Below are positions 1-9,959 of a stretch of DNA of 64,000 bases, piece by piece. The notes under the pieces were generated by a model, which did not search any database, had not been told where the DNA came from, and saw nothing but the letters and a program-made list of their open reading frames with translations. The number at the start of each line of letters is the position of its first letter. Position 1 is the first letter of the stretch. Made by a program: the position numbers and the translations under genes. The stretch lies in contig LSAX01000008.1 in assembly GCA_001557505.1 (NCBI GenBank), forward strand, positions 248,001 to 312,000, written 5' to 3'. Origin of the DNA: Reticulascus tulasneorum (lineage: Eukaryota; Ascomycota; Sordariomycetes; Glomerellales; Reticulascaceae).

Positions 1-2619
1 CAGGGTCAGTCAAGGAAGCTACAGGCAGCACCCAACGGTATTTGTCTCGTGAATGGTGGACCAGGTGGTGGGAAGTCTACGGTTTTTCGCAACGTGTTGT
101 GCAATCAGGTGAAGCTCATCACCGACACACAGGAAGAAGCAATTCCCATCGACGATGATGATGTCGGATTCACTCTCCACGGAATCTCAGCTGCCGCCCA
201 CTCCTCGGCATACCGTAATGAACTTGAGGCTGCTAGACAGGCACGGCTGGCAAAGAAGGTAGCCGAGGTCCATGAGGAAGTTTTAGAAGATGACACCAGT
301 CAGGATGGAAAACAGACTGATGCAGATCAGACCATGGCGGACAACGGATGGGGCAACCAACCCGCTGAGAATTCCGGATGGGACGATGCAACAGCTGAAG
401 CAGCCACGCGTGCCGCCACGGAGCCACAGGAGGATGCAGCAACCACAGGGCCACATGAAGATGCGGGGTTCCAGAACGTACCCCAAGTGACGTTCAAGAT
501 TGTGAGCACCGCCACAACCACAGGCAAAGCCGTCCAAGCCCACGGATTCTACTGCACTCCGACAAATGCAATATGCGACACGGCCGTGGACGAGTGTTTG
601 GAGACATTCGAGGAACAGCAGCAAGCCAAACGCGTCGCTCGCGTTTTCCCCTGGGACGCAGAGCTCAAGGCATTCATGGGAGAGGATGAAGCACGTGCTC
701 CTCCACCGCCTAACCCTGGTATGGTGACAGCAGAAACACAGTTGGTGAAATTCGCAAATGACTGCTACAAGACTCGACGATCGGACATTCTCTCCAATCC
801 AAGATCCCTCGCAAATGTCGCTCGCAAGATCGCCAAGAACTCACGCTCCACCAAAGCCAGAGCATGGACAGCATTGCACAGAAGAAGCAGGGAACTTGGT
901 AGCAAGCTCCCCCAAAAAGAGCGCGACCAATTTATCGAGATGTCGAAGACTATGCTAGCAGCTGCAGCTCGTAGTTGCTACATCATTGTCGGTACCCCAG
1001 TCGCATTGGCACAGCTAGCCAAAAATGTCGCAACCTGGAAGCCAGTCATCGGAGTCATCGACGAAGCTGGTCGTCTGGCGGAACCTAGCTTCTGGATGCC
1101 AATGGCGGCATTTCCTGAAGCGCACATTATCACTGGAGGGGACGTTCTTCAGTTTTCCTCAATGTCCAGAAGTCACTTTGCTGCGCAAGGCGCTGACGCT
1201 ACTTGGAGAACTATTTACAGCCCCCAACGTCAGACCTCGTATCTGCGAAGAGCGGTGACAATGCATGCCAAATTTGCGGAGTTATTTGACAACTACCGAG
1301 CTCACGGTGATGTTTGCGAATGGGCCTCCTCCAGGATTTACAAGAACAATATGACCATTGTGAACAAGATCTCTAAAACGACTGGAACCACTATCGCCAT
1401 GGCGCGCAGGATCATTCCATTGCGAGCCGATTCACAGAGCATCGTTGTCGACATGACAGAGTCCTCTGAGGAGAAGTCGGGCACAAGCTACATCAACATG
1501 GCAACTGCCAACTATTTGACTGGCCGGCTTCTCCCCGAGATCTTCCGAAGCAATGCTCTAAGCGTCAAGACGGGAGAACGCGCAACTGTCCTGGTTCTTA
1601 CCCCTTACAAGGCTCGAGAACATCTACTGGCCAGTCTTATCAAGGGACTTTCTCCTGGCGAGGTTGACCACTCGAAAATCAAGCTCAAGGTCATTGACGA
1701 TTCGCCAAGTGAACAGGCAGACGTAGTCGTTCTGGACTTGGTCCGCACGGAGGGACTTGGGTTCATTCCAGATGCTGAACGTTTCAACGTCGCAACTACA
1801 CGCGCTCGGCTGTTGATGATCACTCTTCTCAACACGAAGGGCTGGGAAAAGAATAGAGTCTCCTCGGAAATCAAATCGAACCTCGTCGTGGATTTTGTCA
1901 ACTATCACCGGGACAGACTTGCCGTTCTGCACATTGGCAAGGACCGTAACAGCAGCAACGGATGGCGAATGTTGTGCGACAGATGTTTCGCACCAGCACA
2001 CAATAGTCAATGCAAGGCCATTGTCAAGTGTGGATCGTGTGGAGGAAACCATCACATTCGCAAATGCAATAGGCCAAAAGCACTTCCTGCCCTTCCCCAG
2101 ATAACGGCCCAAACCCCCTCCACACTTATCATGGACTACACTCCAGCCACCAATGTTGGACGACGAGGACGCAAGGCAATTGTTGCAGGCGAGTCTGGCA
2201 GTGCAACCGAATCCAAGGCCAAGGATGAAGCACGTAATCTGTACATAGCCATGCGCAAGGTACAACGGGAAATTGAGTTCCAGCGTCAGAGAAAGATCGA
2301 CAAAAGCAAGAAAGATATCAAACGACAGCGCACCCGTCTGGGAAAGGAGCAGACCAAATTGGGAACTCAGGTGGAAACTCTTCGGGAAGATGACGAGACG
2401 GCACGCGAGTTTATTACGGAAAGGCTATCCAAGATTCAGGAGGAGCTGGAAAGTCTCCAGACCGAGTTGTCGAAGCTGGAAGATGAGGCCAAGCCAATCC
2501 CAGACCCCTTCCTGGAGAACCCTTCCCCAATCATCGTCAAGTTCAAGGAGAAGGTCACACAGCGTCAGGAAGCACGCGAGAAGGCTCGTGAGACTCGGTT
2601 GACGAGTTGGAAGAAGTGA
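1..2619 (+). CDS. SF1 (UPF1/NAM7-like) helicase with zinc knuckle and coiled coil, 5' partial
   Basis: The frame is open from base 1 with no start, so the gene begins left of the window; the first usable-looking codon (GTG at 49) is already inside the P-loop. Walker A reads GGPGGGKST. Motif II is VIDEAG followed by GGDVLQF (about 1050-1150). The C-terminal motifs V/VI appear as SEQADVVVLDLVRTEGLG and FNVATTRAR (1710-1805). These are hallmarks of the DNA2/NAM7/UPF1 helicase group, which translocates on RNA or DNA using ATP. Between Walker A and motif II lies a low-complexity acidic, Trp/Gly/Asn-containing insert (about 240-480). After the helicase core is a Cys/His cluster (CDRCF..., CGSCGGNHHIRKC; about 1975-2070) resembling a zinc knuckle, then a Lys/Glu/Gln-rich coiled coil to the stop. 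Same-strand coding sense continues beyond the stop in other frames. Family assignment is confident; substrate and role are unknown. Confidence 0.85.
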   Translation, partial: QGQSRKLQAAPNGICLVNGGPGGGKSTVFRNVLCNQVKLITDTQEEAIPIDDDDVGFTLHGISAAAHSSAYRNELEAARQARLAKKVAEVHEEVLEDDTSQDGKQTDADQTMADNGWGNQPAENSGWDDATAEAATRAATEPQEDAATTGPHEDAGFQNVPQVTFKIVSTATTTGKAVQAHGFYCTPTNAICDTAVDECLETFEEQQQAKRVARVFPWDAELKAFMGEDEARAPPPPNPGMVTAETQLVKFANDCYKTRRSDILSNPRSLANVARKIAKNSRSTKARAWTALHRRSRELGSKLPQKERDQFIEMSKTMLAAAARSCYIIVGTPVALAQLAKNVATWKPVIGVIDEAGRLAEPSFWMPMAAFPEAHIITGGDVLQFSSMSRSHFAAQGADATWRTIYSPQRQTSYLRRAVTMHAKFAELFDNYRAHGDVCEWASSRIYKNNMTIVNKISKTTGTTIAMARRIIPLRADSQSIVVDMTESSEEKSGTSYINMATANYLTGRLLPEIFRSNALSVKTGERATVLVLTPYKAREHLLASLIKGLSPGEVDHSKIKLKVIDDSPSEQADVVVLDLVRTEGLGFIPDAERFNVATTRARLLMITLLNTKGWEKNRVSSEIKSNLVVDFVNYHRDRLAVLHIGKDRNSSNGWRMLCDRCFAPAHNSQCKAIVKCGSCGGNHHIRKCNRPKALPALPQITAQTPSTLIMDYTPATNVGRRGRKAIVAGESGSATESKAKDEARNLYIAMRKVQREIEFQRQRKIDKSKKDIKRQRTRLGKEQTKLGTQVETLREDDETAREFITERLSKIQEELESLQTELSKLEDEAKPIPDPFLENPSPIIVKFKEKVTQRQEAREKARETRLTSWKK

Positions 2620-3497
2620 AACTGGAACCTATTTCGCCTGGCCACGCACAGGTATTGGCAGCCAGACGCTTCGACAACAACGTCGTATCGCTCCTCATCG
2701 TCGAGACCAAGGATACCACCACTGCACGATATCGTATCTTCGTAGACAGAGGCGCTGGCAACCTTCTATCAAAGCTTACTTGTTGGTCGTCCAATAACTT
2801 CCACATCGAGCTCGACGGAATCGCTATGACGGTCGTGGATGTCGTTGAAAATGTCGACCCCGTGTGTTTTCCGGATACACCAGGCGAGGACCGTTACTTG
2901 GGAGTGCTGATTGAGAAGGATGGAACCCTTCAGATGAATGACTTCCGACCAGATATGGCAGGCAAGATGGTGACCGCAGCAAAACTCCCCGAAGAAACGG
3001 AAACGCTACCTGACCCGAAGCTCGGCCCTCGACCTACCAATTTGTTGCCTCTCAAGGTTACACTCTCCAAGTAGTTGATGATAACGATACGCGGTACACG
3101 CTCGAGATACTAGTTGGCGTTGCAGGGCACCTCAATGATTACCTCGTATGGCAGAACACCTCAGCCAGTTTCACCGCAATCGTACTACCAGTCGACACGA
3201 AGGTCCGCATGAGAGTTGCTTGTTTTGTGATCGGGGATATTAGAAAAAGCCAGGGAGACGCTGATTACACTACCGTTCCGAACATTGTGTATAAGTCTCA
3301 TGACAACCTCGTATGGAACACTGAAGACGCAGACTATACGATTATCACGCCGGACTCGTTTAGTCGCATCGATCTCTTCGACCCTTCCACCTTTCCCGTT
3401 GCACGTGAATTTTGAAGATGAAGACTCGGGAGCCGAAGAAGATGAAGAGGCCTTTGACCCCGTCGAAAGTTTGCTGGAGAAACAAGTGGACTGGTGA
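2590..3497 (+). pseudogene. Frame-broken 3' continuation of the SF1 helicase gene
   Basis: Protein-like sequence carries on past the helicase stop in three successive frames. About 2590-3010 reads LEEVKLEPISPGHAQ.... About 3014-3415 reads VVDDNDTRYTLEILVG... and YTIITPDSFSRIDLF. About 3400-3497 ends in an acidic tail (EDEDSGAEEDEEAFDP) before a stop at 3495-3497. Each switch could be produced by one small indel, and no convincing intron borders lie at the joints. I read it as a once longer C-terminal region that has decayed, or as sequencing indels in a live gene. No domain is recognised in it. Confidence 0.45.
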
Positions 3498-6482
3498 AGG
3501 ATCATGGACATGGGCTCGGGATGATGAACGTCGACACAGGATGCACGCGGATTGGAACGAAGGAGTATGAGCATTCCCGGATTGGCACGAAGGAATGCTA
3601 AAGTCACCAACGAGGACATTGGCTTCTTGAGAGTGGGGTTGTCACCGCCGTGGCACTTGCACCTCGCAATAAGTCTCCCTCCTCCCCCCCCCTCCCCCCC
3701 CCCCCCCCTAAACAGCACATACACATACACAAAATACAGATTGTAACAGGCTATTTATTTTCCATTGCATGGTATGACATGTGACACTGACACACTAATA
3801 TATCTTGCTTCCTCGAGACCATATGAACGGCGAAATGATCGAGGTCGCCGACTCCCAGAGCTGTGATATTAACATATCCACGGCTTCTCTCGACCCCGTT
3901 GTCGAACATACTTTCCATGGCCGATATCGGTTATTCGGTGTACAGAGTCCGTAATACAGCAAGCTAGATTGAGCTTAAATAATGTACAGCACCTTAGTTT
4001 GGCGATCTTGTTGTTTTCTTATCAACTTTGTTGCATGGTGATATGAGACGAAAGACGCTTCGCAGATGGTGCCGTCGTCTTCGTAATGTGGACCACACCA
4101 ATAAGATTGTTAGAGGAGGATGGATCGGGTGCTCCCTTGCTACAAAGGAAGCGGTACCTAAAGATCGTGAAGAGTCTCGCGGCCCATGCTTCAATAACGT
4201 ATTAGGCTGATTCACATTTTACTCCGTAGTACGACTGACGTCCTGAGGTTCGGCCCGAGATGGAGGAACGGCAACATTATGATTAAGCGGAGATGATGAC
4301 TCGGGCAGACGAGCACTTAGGAATCCCAGACAGCAGTCCCACGATGTTTTCTAACCTGCTCTTTCAATGCACGCAGCCGACGCGAGATGACCTCCTGGCA
4401 ATGGAAAATACTAATACTCAATATACATCGGGTGTTCCTCCAATGTGACCTGCAACCTTTGCAAAGCGGAGCAAACTGACCATGAGATCATGGAAGTTGA
4501 TGACACCGCATGTCAGCCCAGGCCACGACGAAGGAGCAAGATCACGTGAGATTGTACCCCGCCGATGCGCCAGTGGGAGCGGTAATAACTTCCTCAATGA
4601 TCCGAAAGGATCGAACAGGGGAAAAAAAACTGGCGAGGAACACTTCGACGATAGCTTCAAACGTACGTACAAGGCGACCCAATTACCTTTGTTGTGAGTG
4701 TGTACCTTCAGAGACCCCGGCGATACCTCTATTCTCGAAATAAGACATGGTAAATATGACGCCTTTATCCAAGTCTACCTGCCATGCGACAGGACGGCGA
4801 ATGGCTCGGCCAATTCACATCAGGCTAACTTGATCCATTCAGGTCATTGACAATCAGTACCTGTGTCGATAATGGTATACCGAAGAACAGAAGAGATCAA
4901 ACACTTTCCGATTGAGTTGCATCCTTCACTGGACTGCAAGGCACCCATATCGTCAGGATCAGGACACAGATCTTCGACAACATATACGAGCCGCACTGGT
5001 TTCTCCGGGGACAAAGACGGAATCTTGCCGCTGAGTTCTCGACTCCTCAGTACAGTACAGTATATTTCAAATCTACAGCTAGCCCTACTAGCCGATTTCG
5101 ATTTCCCCTTTCGAAATTACGTTTTGGCTTTGGCCCCATAGCCGCGCCCGCCTCTGGACTGACGCCCACAACGGTTACGACGCTCTTCAGGTACGGCTCT
5201 TATAATCACCCTTACTATGCCCCAATACAGCGATATAGACTGATCTGTTTCACATGTACTAGGGCAAATTGGCTTCGCTACATCCACTAAATTCCACAGC
5301 GAGAGATAGACATAAAGACTAGCATGTAGCAATTGCAGTTCAGGACGACGCCCACTTCAACTCGTCGGATGTGGAGTTCCACCAACCTCATATCACAGTC
5401 ACTAGGCCCATGCTGGCAGTCATTCTGTCGAAGAGCTTCTAGAACATGCTTGGATGATCATATCTCAACGAAACGCCGCTCGACGCAGCTTCTCAGCTAG
5501 TTGGAATGCCCCAGTGCAGAAGACCCCAGGGCTCTTTGGTCCAATAGACTTGGGATGTTTTCACCGAGGAGACCCCACCACAAGCACTGAGTGCCTGGTT
5601 TGAACCACTACCACATCATCATCCATATTGTAATGGCCCTGCTGTACTCAACAAAAGAGACAGCCTTGCCCAGCATACATATACAACGAAGACCTCCTCG
5701 TCCTGTCGATCCAATTAGATCCAATAGGTTAAGCCATATTGGAGGGTGTTTACCTGCACTTGGTTACGAGACAGTCATAATACATGGTTTCGATGTCGGG
5801 GGACAGATTGATCAATATGTTACGAGCAATAATAAGTGCGAGTATGAAGGAAATCTCCTCAGATTATCGATCTGTTCAGGACAAGAGCGTGTTGCTATCG
5901 AGTATTCTGAGGAACTGGGCCTCTCGCACTGCAGTTAACGTAGGGGGTCAATGGGACATCCGAATACAGAGCTTGGTAACAGTGATAAGTGAGTTACTTA
6001 GCGACTCACATCGTCTTCCATAAAGAGCGAGTAACGTGGCAATAGCTCGAGAAAGCGGTAACCATCGACACATACAATCTTATTGCCAGTCTAACTATAC
6101 CATGGTCATTCAATTTTGATGACTTGAAGCTTCCAAGGTCCCTCGGCGTCGACGATAAGACGGCCTCTACTATGCTCGACTTCCTTCCCTCCTGTTCATG
6201 TAAATCGGCAAGCTTCCCATCAGATCTCACTCACCGTTCGATTGTCTCGTTGCAGAACCATCTCACCTGCATAAATTACCGATTTTGAAACACACCTACA
6301 CCTTCCGAACACCCCCAGAAAGGAATTTTCTTTCTTCACTTCCCACTTCCCCACACAAACTTCTTCATAACACATCCTCCCCAGAACACATACACTCTCT
6401 ATTACTTTCCTCCTCCAGTCCCGTCGACAGTGCAGCTACCTGCCAGAAAGCAAACGGAAATCATATCAGCGCTGGTTCTGAC
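3498..6482. other. No gene recognised
   Basis: Apart from the poly-C tract, about 3 kb show only short open frames on both strands with no family motif, no consistent splice-linked frames and no RNA gene that I could recognise. The last 200 bp (about 6280-6480) are pyrimidine-rich (many TTCC/CACA runs), as in fungal promoters and 5' leaders, and probably belong to the gene starting at 6550. Confidence 0.5.
3677..3709. repeat. Poly-C/pyrimidine tract
   Basis: A run of cytosines broken only by single T residues, lying about 180 bp after the helicase tail. It is a slippage-prone simple repeat; its exact length here may be unreliable. Confidence 0.9.
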
Positions 6483-6536
6483 GTAAGTGCTTATGGTGTT
6501 GTTATTCTTTTCGGATCATTTGTTGACATTATCCAG
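6483..6536 (+). other. Probable intron in the 5' leader of the repeat-protein gene
   Basis: GTAAGTGC at 6483, a branch-like TTGACAT, and ATCCAG ending at 6536 form a well-shaped 54-nt fungal intron just 13 nt before the ATG at 6550. This supports transcription of the downstream gene and its start choice; the longer in-frame reading from 6487 would translate the intron. Confidence 0.55.
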
Positions 6537-6549
6537 ATCGTCGACGAGC

Positions 6550-8745
6550 ATGTCGTTTAGCCCGCTTAGAAAGCAGGCGCTCGAAAAGAATCCGCACAAG
6601 CGCCGTCACGCAAGTCCAGGCGGTTTCGAATTGTCCGACGAAGATGACGACAATGTGGACGTAACCCCCTCGGACCGGAAAGCCAGCCTCCGCAATTCGA
6701 CCAAGCAGGGACTTATGTCATCGGTCAAGCAGGAATCCAAGTCATCGGCCAAGTCATCGGCCACGCAGCGATCCAAGGTCTCAGGCTTTTGGGAAGGAGC
6801 ACAGCTCGACGAAGAGAAAGCCGAAGCCAGGGCTCGTATCCCCCACCAAGTTGTCGGCGAACTCCGAACTGAAGTCGAGAACCAGATCAACAAGTATCAT
6901 AGCCTGAAAGAGGCATCGACCTCATCCTTGACTCGGAGGCTGATCAAATCAATGTCCGAGGAAGTACCTACAGTTGGGATTCCATCGCTTATTGCGTGCA
7001 TGTCTACTTGGGGGGAGAAGACCGAGGATGTGAAGAAGGCATTCACGGATGCATTTACTGAAGATTTCGATGAGTTTTACGAGAGTGTTCTGAGAAAGCT
7101 GGCCGAGAATGGCAATGCCCTGATCGCACCGCCAACTGTGAACCCAACATTCGTACCCAAGTGGAAGGGCAGGGCTACGACGGACAGTCCTTTGCTCACA
7201 TCGAAGCTTACTGGGATCTTCTCATCCATTGCGCGACCAAAGGGTCCCGGGGCAACGGGCAATCATAGTGATGGTGATGGTACTCTCTATGACAGCATCG
7301 ATCCTAATATCAAGGCACAGATTGATAAGTCCGTCAAAGAACACATCGGAGCTGCTGTTGGACCTGTTGTCCGTCAGCACTTTGAAACTGCCTTCAAGGG
7401 CAAGATCGGAGCTGCCATTTCAACCACTGTCGACAACCAGATCGAAGACACAGTCAAGAAGCACGTCGATGCTTCAGTCAAGACACACATAGACGCTGCA
7501 GTCAAGACGCACGTCAAAACCATTGTCCGAGAGGAGATTGAAGACATCGACGACACGGTCGAAGCAGCTGTCAGCAAGAAGATTGGAGCTGTTGTCGACA
7601 AGAAGATCGGTGCCGCAGTTGAAGCCGCTGTCGACAAGAAGATTGGTGCCGCAGTTGAAGCCGCTGTCGACAAGAAGATCGGTGCCGCAGTTGAAGCCGC
7701 TGTCGACAAGAAGATCGGTGCCGCAGTTGAAGCCGCTGTCGACAAGAAGATCGGTGCCGCAGTTGAAGCCGCTGTCGACAAGAAGATCGGTGCCGCAGTT
7801 GAAGCCGTTGTCGACTCGAAGATCGGAACCGCAGTTGACACGAAGATCGGAGCCGCTGTTGACATGAAGATCGGTGCCGCAGTTGAAGCCGCTGTCGACA
7901 CGAAGATCGGAACCGTAGTTGACATGAAGATCGGAGCCGCTGTCGACACGATTATCGGCGCTGCAGTCAAGGAGCACATCGGAGCTGCTGTCAACGAAAT
8001 CATCGACGCTTCCGTAAATAAATACATGGCATCTGCTGTTGGAACTGCTGTCAACCAACAGGTCGAAGCTGCTATCAAGGAGCACATTGGAGCTGCTGTG
8101 AAGGAGCACATCAAAACCGAGGTTAACAATGAGGTCGCAGAAGGTGTCACCGAGCAGATTGCTGCTGCAATCACGGAGCAAACCAAGAGCGCCAATATAC
8201 AACACATCATACTCGAGCTCCAGGGTTGGATGCATCCAATTATCGAACGTGAGATGACTCTTCTTCTCGACGACCTTGACAAAACCGTCCACAAACAATT
8301 TTCAGAGCTAGACAGGAACATGAAAAGAAGTATGATCGAGCTATACCCACCAGCTCTTGGCCAGGCACATCCAGCATCAGGTGCTAGTGAGGCACTCACA
8401 GCAAATTTCAGTGATCAAGTTGGAGAGCACCTCTACCAGAAGCTTAGAGGCAAGCTCTCGGTTAGAGATCATGGTGGGGCATCTGATGACATCCTCGATG
8501 AGCTCGTGCAGGAACTTTGTCGAGATGATGATCAAGATGAACGTGTGGCCGACCAGAACGCAAGGCCTTCTACATCAATTGGACCTTCAACCGAAAAGGC
8601 CAATATGCTCCAGAAGGGTGATAAAGAGTTCATCATCAAGACTTTCAACATTTTCATGGGGAACTCTCTGAAGCGTTCTCGTGACTCGGAAAGCTCTAGT
8701 CAATCGCAGGCGATGGTCGGAACCTCCAAGAAACCCCGCACGTAG
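6550..8745 (+). CDS. 731-residue repetitive protein with VDKKIGAAVEAA repeats
   Basis: The start at 6550 gives MSFSPLRKQAL..., placed after the leader intron. The N-terminal 100 residues are charged and Ser/Lys-rich with an acidic patch (SDEDDDNVDV). Residues about 110-235 look globular and mostly helical. Residues about 255-550 consist of short amphipathic repeats of the type IGAAVxxxI/VDKKIGAAVEAA, with Ala/Val/Ile spaced as in a long helix or Ala-rich coiled coil. A second globular helical part follows, and the end is basic (KRSRDSE..., SKKPRT), a possible nuclear signal. I recognise no family. Codon use and uninterrupted frame over 2.2 kb argue that it is real. The repeats could make a rod or a membrane- or filament-associating surface, but that is inference. 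Confidence 0.7.
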   Translation: MSFSPLRKQALEKNPHKRRHASPGGFELSDEDDDNVDVTPSDRKASLRNSTKQGLMSSVKQESKSSAKSSATQRSKVSGFWEGAQLDEEKAEARARIPHQVVGELRTEVENQINKYHSLKEASTSSLTRRLIKSMSEEVPTVGIPSLIACMSTWGEKTEDVKKAFTDAFTEDFDEFYESVLRKLAENGNALIAPPTVNPTFVPKWKGRATTDSPLLTSKLTGIFSSIARPKGPGATGNHSDGDGTLYDSIDPNIKAQIDKSVKEHIGAAVGPVVRQHFETAFKGKIGAAISTTVDNQIEDTVKKHVDASVKTHIDAAVKTHVKTIVREEIEDIDDTVEAAVSKKIGAVVDKKIGAAVEAAVDKKIGAAVEAAVDKKIGAAVEAAVDKKIGAAVEAAVDKKIGAAVEAAVDKKIGAAVEAVVDSKIGTAVDTKIGAAVDMKIGAAVEAAVDTKIGTVVDMKIGAAVDTIIGAAVKEHIGAAVNEIIDASVNKYMASAVGTAVNQQVEAAIKEHIGAAVKEHIKTEVNNEVAEGVTEQIAAAITEQTKSANIQHIILELQGWMHPIIEREMTLLLDDLDKTVHKQFSELDRNMKRSMIELYPPALGQAHPASGASEALTANFSDQVGEHLYQKLRGKLSVRDHGGASDDILDELVQELCRDDDQDERVADQNARPSTSIGPSTEKANMLQKGDKEFIIKTFNIFMGNSLKRSRDSESSSQSQAMVGTSKKPRT
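7594..7809 (+). repeat. Six in-phase 36-bp units encoding VDKKIGAAVEAA
   Basis: Six head-to-tail units, each starting GTCGACAAGAAGAT and ending GAAGCCGCT (last GAAGCCGTT), differ by only a few bases. Because the unit is a multiple of three, copy-number change keeps the reading frame. Flanking sequence to both sides holds more diverged versions, so this is the recently homogenised core of an older repeat. Confidence 0.95.
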
Positions 8746-9959
8746 ACACAGCCGACTCGCTCCTCTCTTCATCACGGAGTAATCTCGCCTAGCCACGTAA
8801 GTTACATCTTAAGTTTCTCACTATCATTCCAGACGACTAATACTTTTCTAACTAGCGGCGCTGGTATCACATCCATCCGCAGAGATTATGAGAAGATGTT
8901 TTGGTCGCAGAGGAAGTCCGAGTGCAGGCAGGAAGTTGGTTTTAGGTAGGAAGTGGGTTGCAGGCAGAAAGGTCGACTACGGAAAGGTAGTATGTCCGGC
9001 TCTCAACACTTGTCCATCGTCCAACGCGGCTTTCGGCCTGGGTAGTTATGCCCCTGTTACGGGCCTGGCTTTGAGGCTTTGCTTTTGCACGATGGGCTTA
9101 GGATCAATGAGAACACATTAAAAAATAACCATCAAACTCCGCTGTAAATGCACTGCGAAATCGTGCGTTAACTTGGCACATGTAGGTACCCAGCTGACTT
9201 TATCCAAGTCCCGGTTGTGCCCTGGAAAGAGGTAATTATCTGAGCAGGATATTGAAGACGCAGGTCGTGATGTTGTGGACGAGGTCCACGTCCTCGACGT
9301 CCGCGCGGAGAACGATGTTCAAGTCTGCGTTTCCCAACTTGCCTTACACTTTCAATGCCCCCAACCAGCAGACCAACTGCCCATCTGGCTTTTCATTCTA
9401 TCAATACTTCACTTTACTATTACACTAATCATTGACATCACCTCTTATCGACGTTCCCACAGCACTAACTTCGGCTTAAAAGATGCGCCTAGTTCTGTTT
9501 GCTTTGAAAGCCTGTCCCGGAAAGCTCACGATAGATGTTAATAAATAAAGATTTAAACGTTTAAAACTTAAAAGGTTAGACGGGAGAGAGCTTTTATCTA
9601 GTACCTCAAGGTGGTAAAATGGAATATAATACGGTGGAAGCTGACAACGGGAGTTATGACTTAATACACCAATACCATAATGATGGCGAAGAGTTTCTTA
9701 CATGTATGCGAAGGTCCTGCTGTCAGTGACATACGCCAACATGACAAGAGTTCCGACTTAAAATCCAGGATCATTGATGCTCTAGGATTATGCCCGATTG
9801 GCGAGACGGCTGTTCATTTTGGCAAGTCTAGCAGCATTCTTGACGTCGACTTTACGTGCCCTGGTCGGCGAAACTCCTATTGTATTGAACTACTGGGCTC
9901 GCTCGAGCAGCGTACTTTGGGCTTTTCCCATACTGGTTGGAAAAACTACCATGTTGTCG
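8746..9959. other. Downstream region of the repeat-protein gene; no gene recognised
   Basis: At 8799-8858 a GTAAGTTA...CTAACTAG pair could be a 3'-leader intron of the preceding gene. After about 8890 there are only short frames. Position 9552-9565 is a perfect 14-bp palindrome (TTTAAACGTTTAAA) in an AT-rich patch. A 108-codon frame at 9680-10006 has no recognisable motif, and its end overlaps the first decayed Argonaute fragment, so I do not call it a gene. Confidence 0.4.

Noticed and set aside
7374..8399. Long minus-strand frames (341 and 274 codons) opposite the repeat-protein gene
   Set aside because: They are mirror readings of the 36-bp repeat, give low-complexity STAAPIFLSTAAS-type sequence, and conflict with the better supported plus-strand gene.
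9552..9565. Perfect 14-bp palindrome TTTAAACGTTTAAA as a regulatory site
   Set aside because: AT-rich palindromes of this size arise by chance and no gene start is placed to use it.
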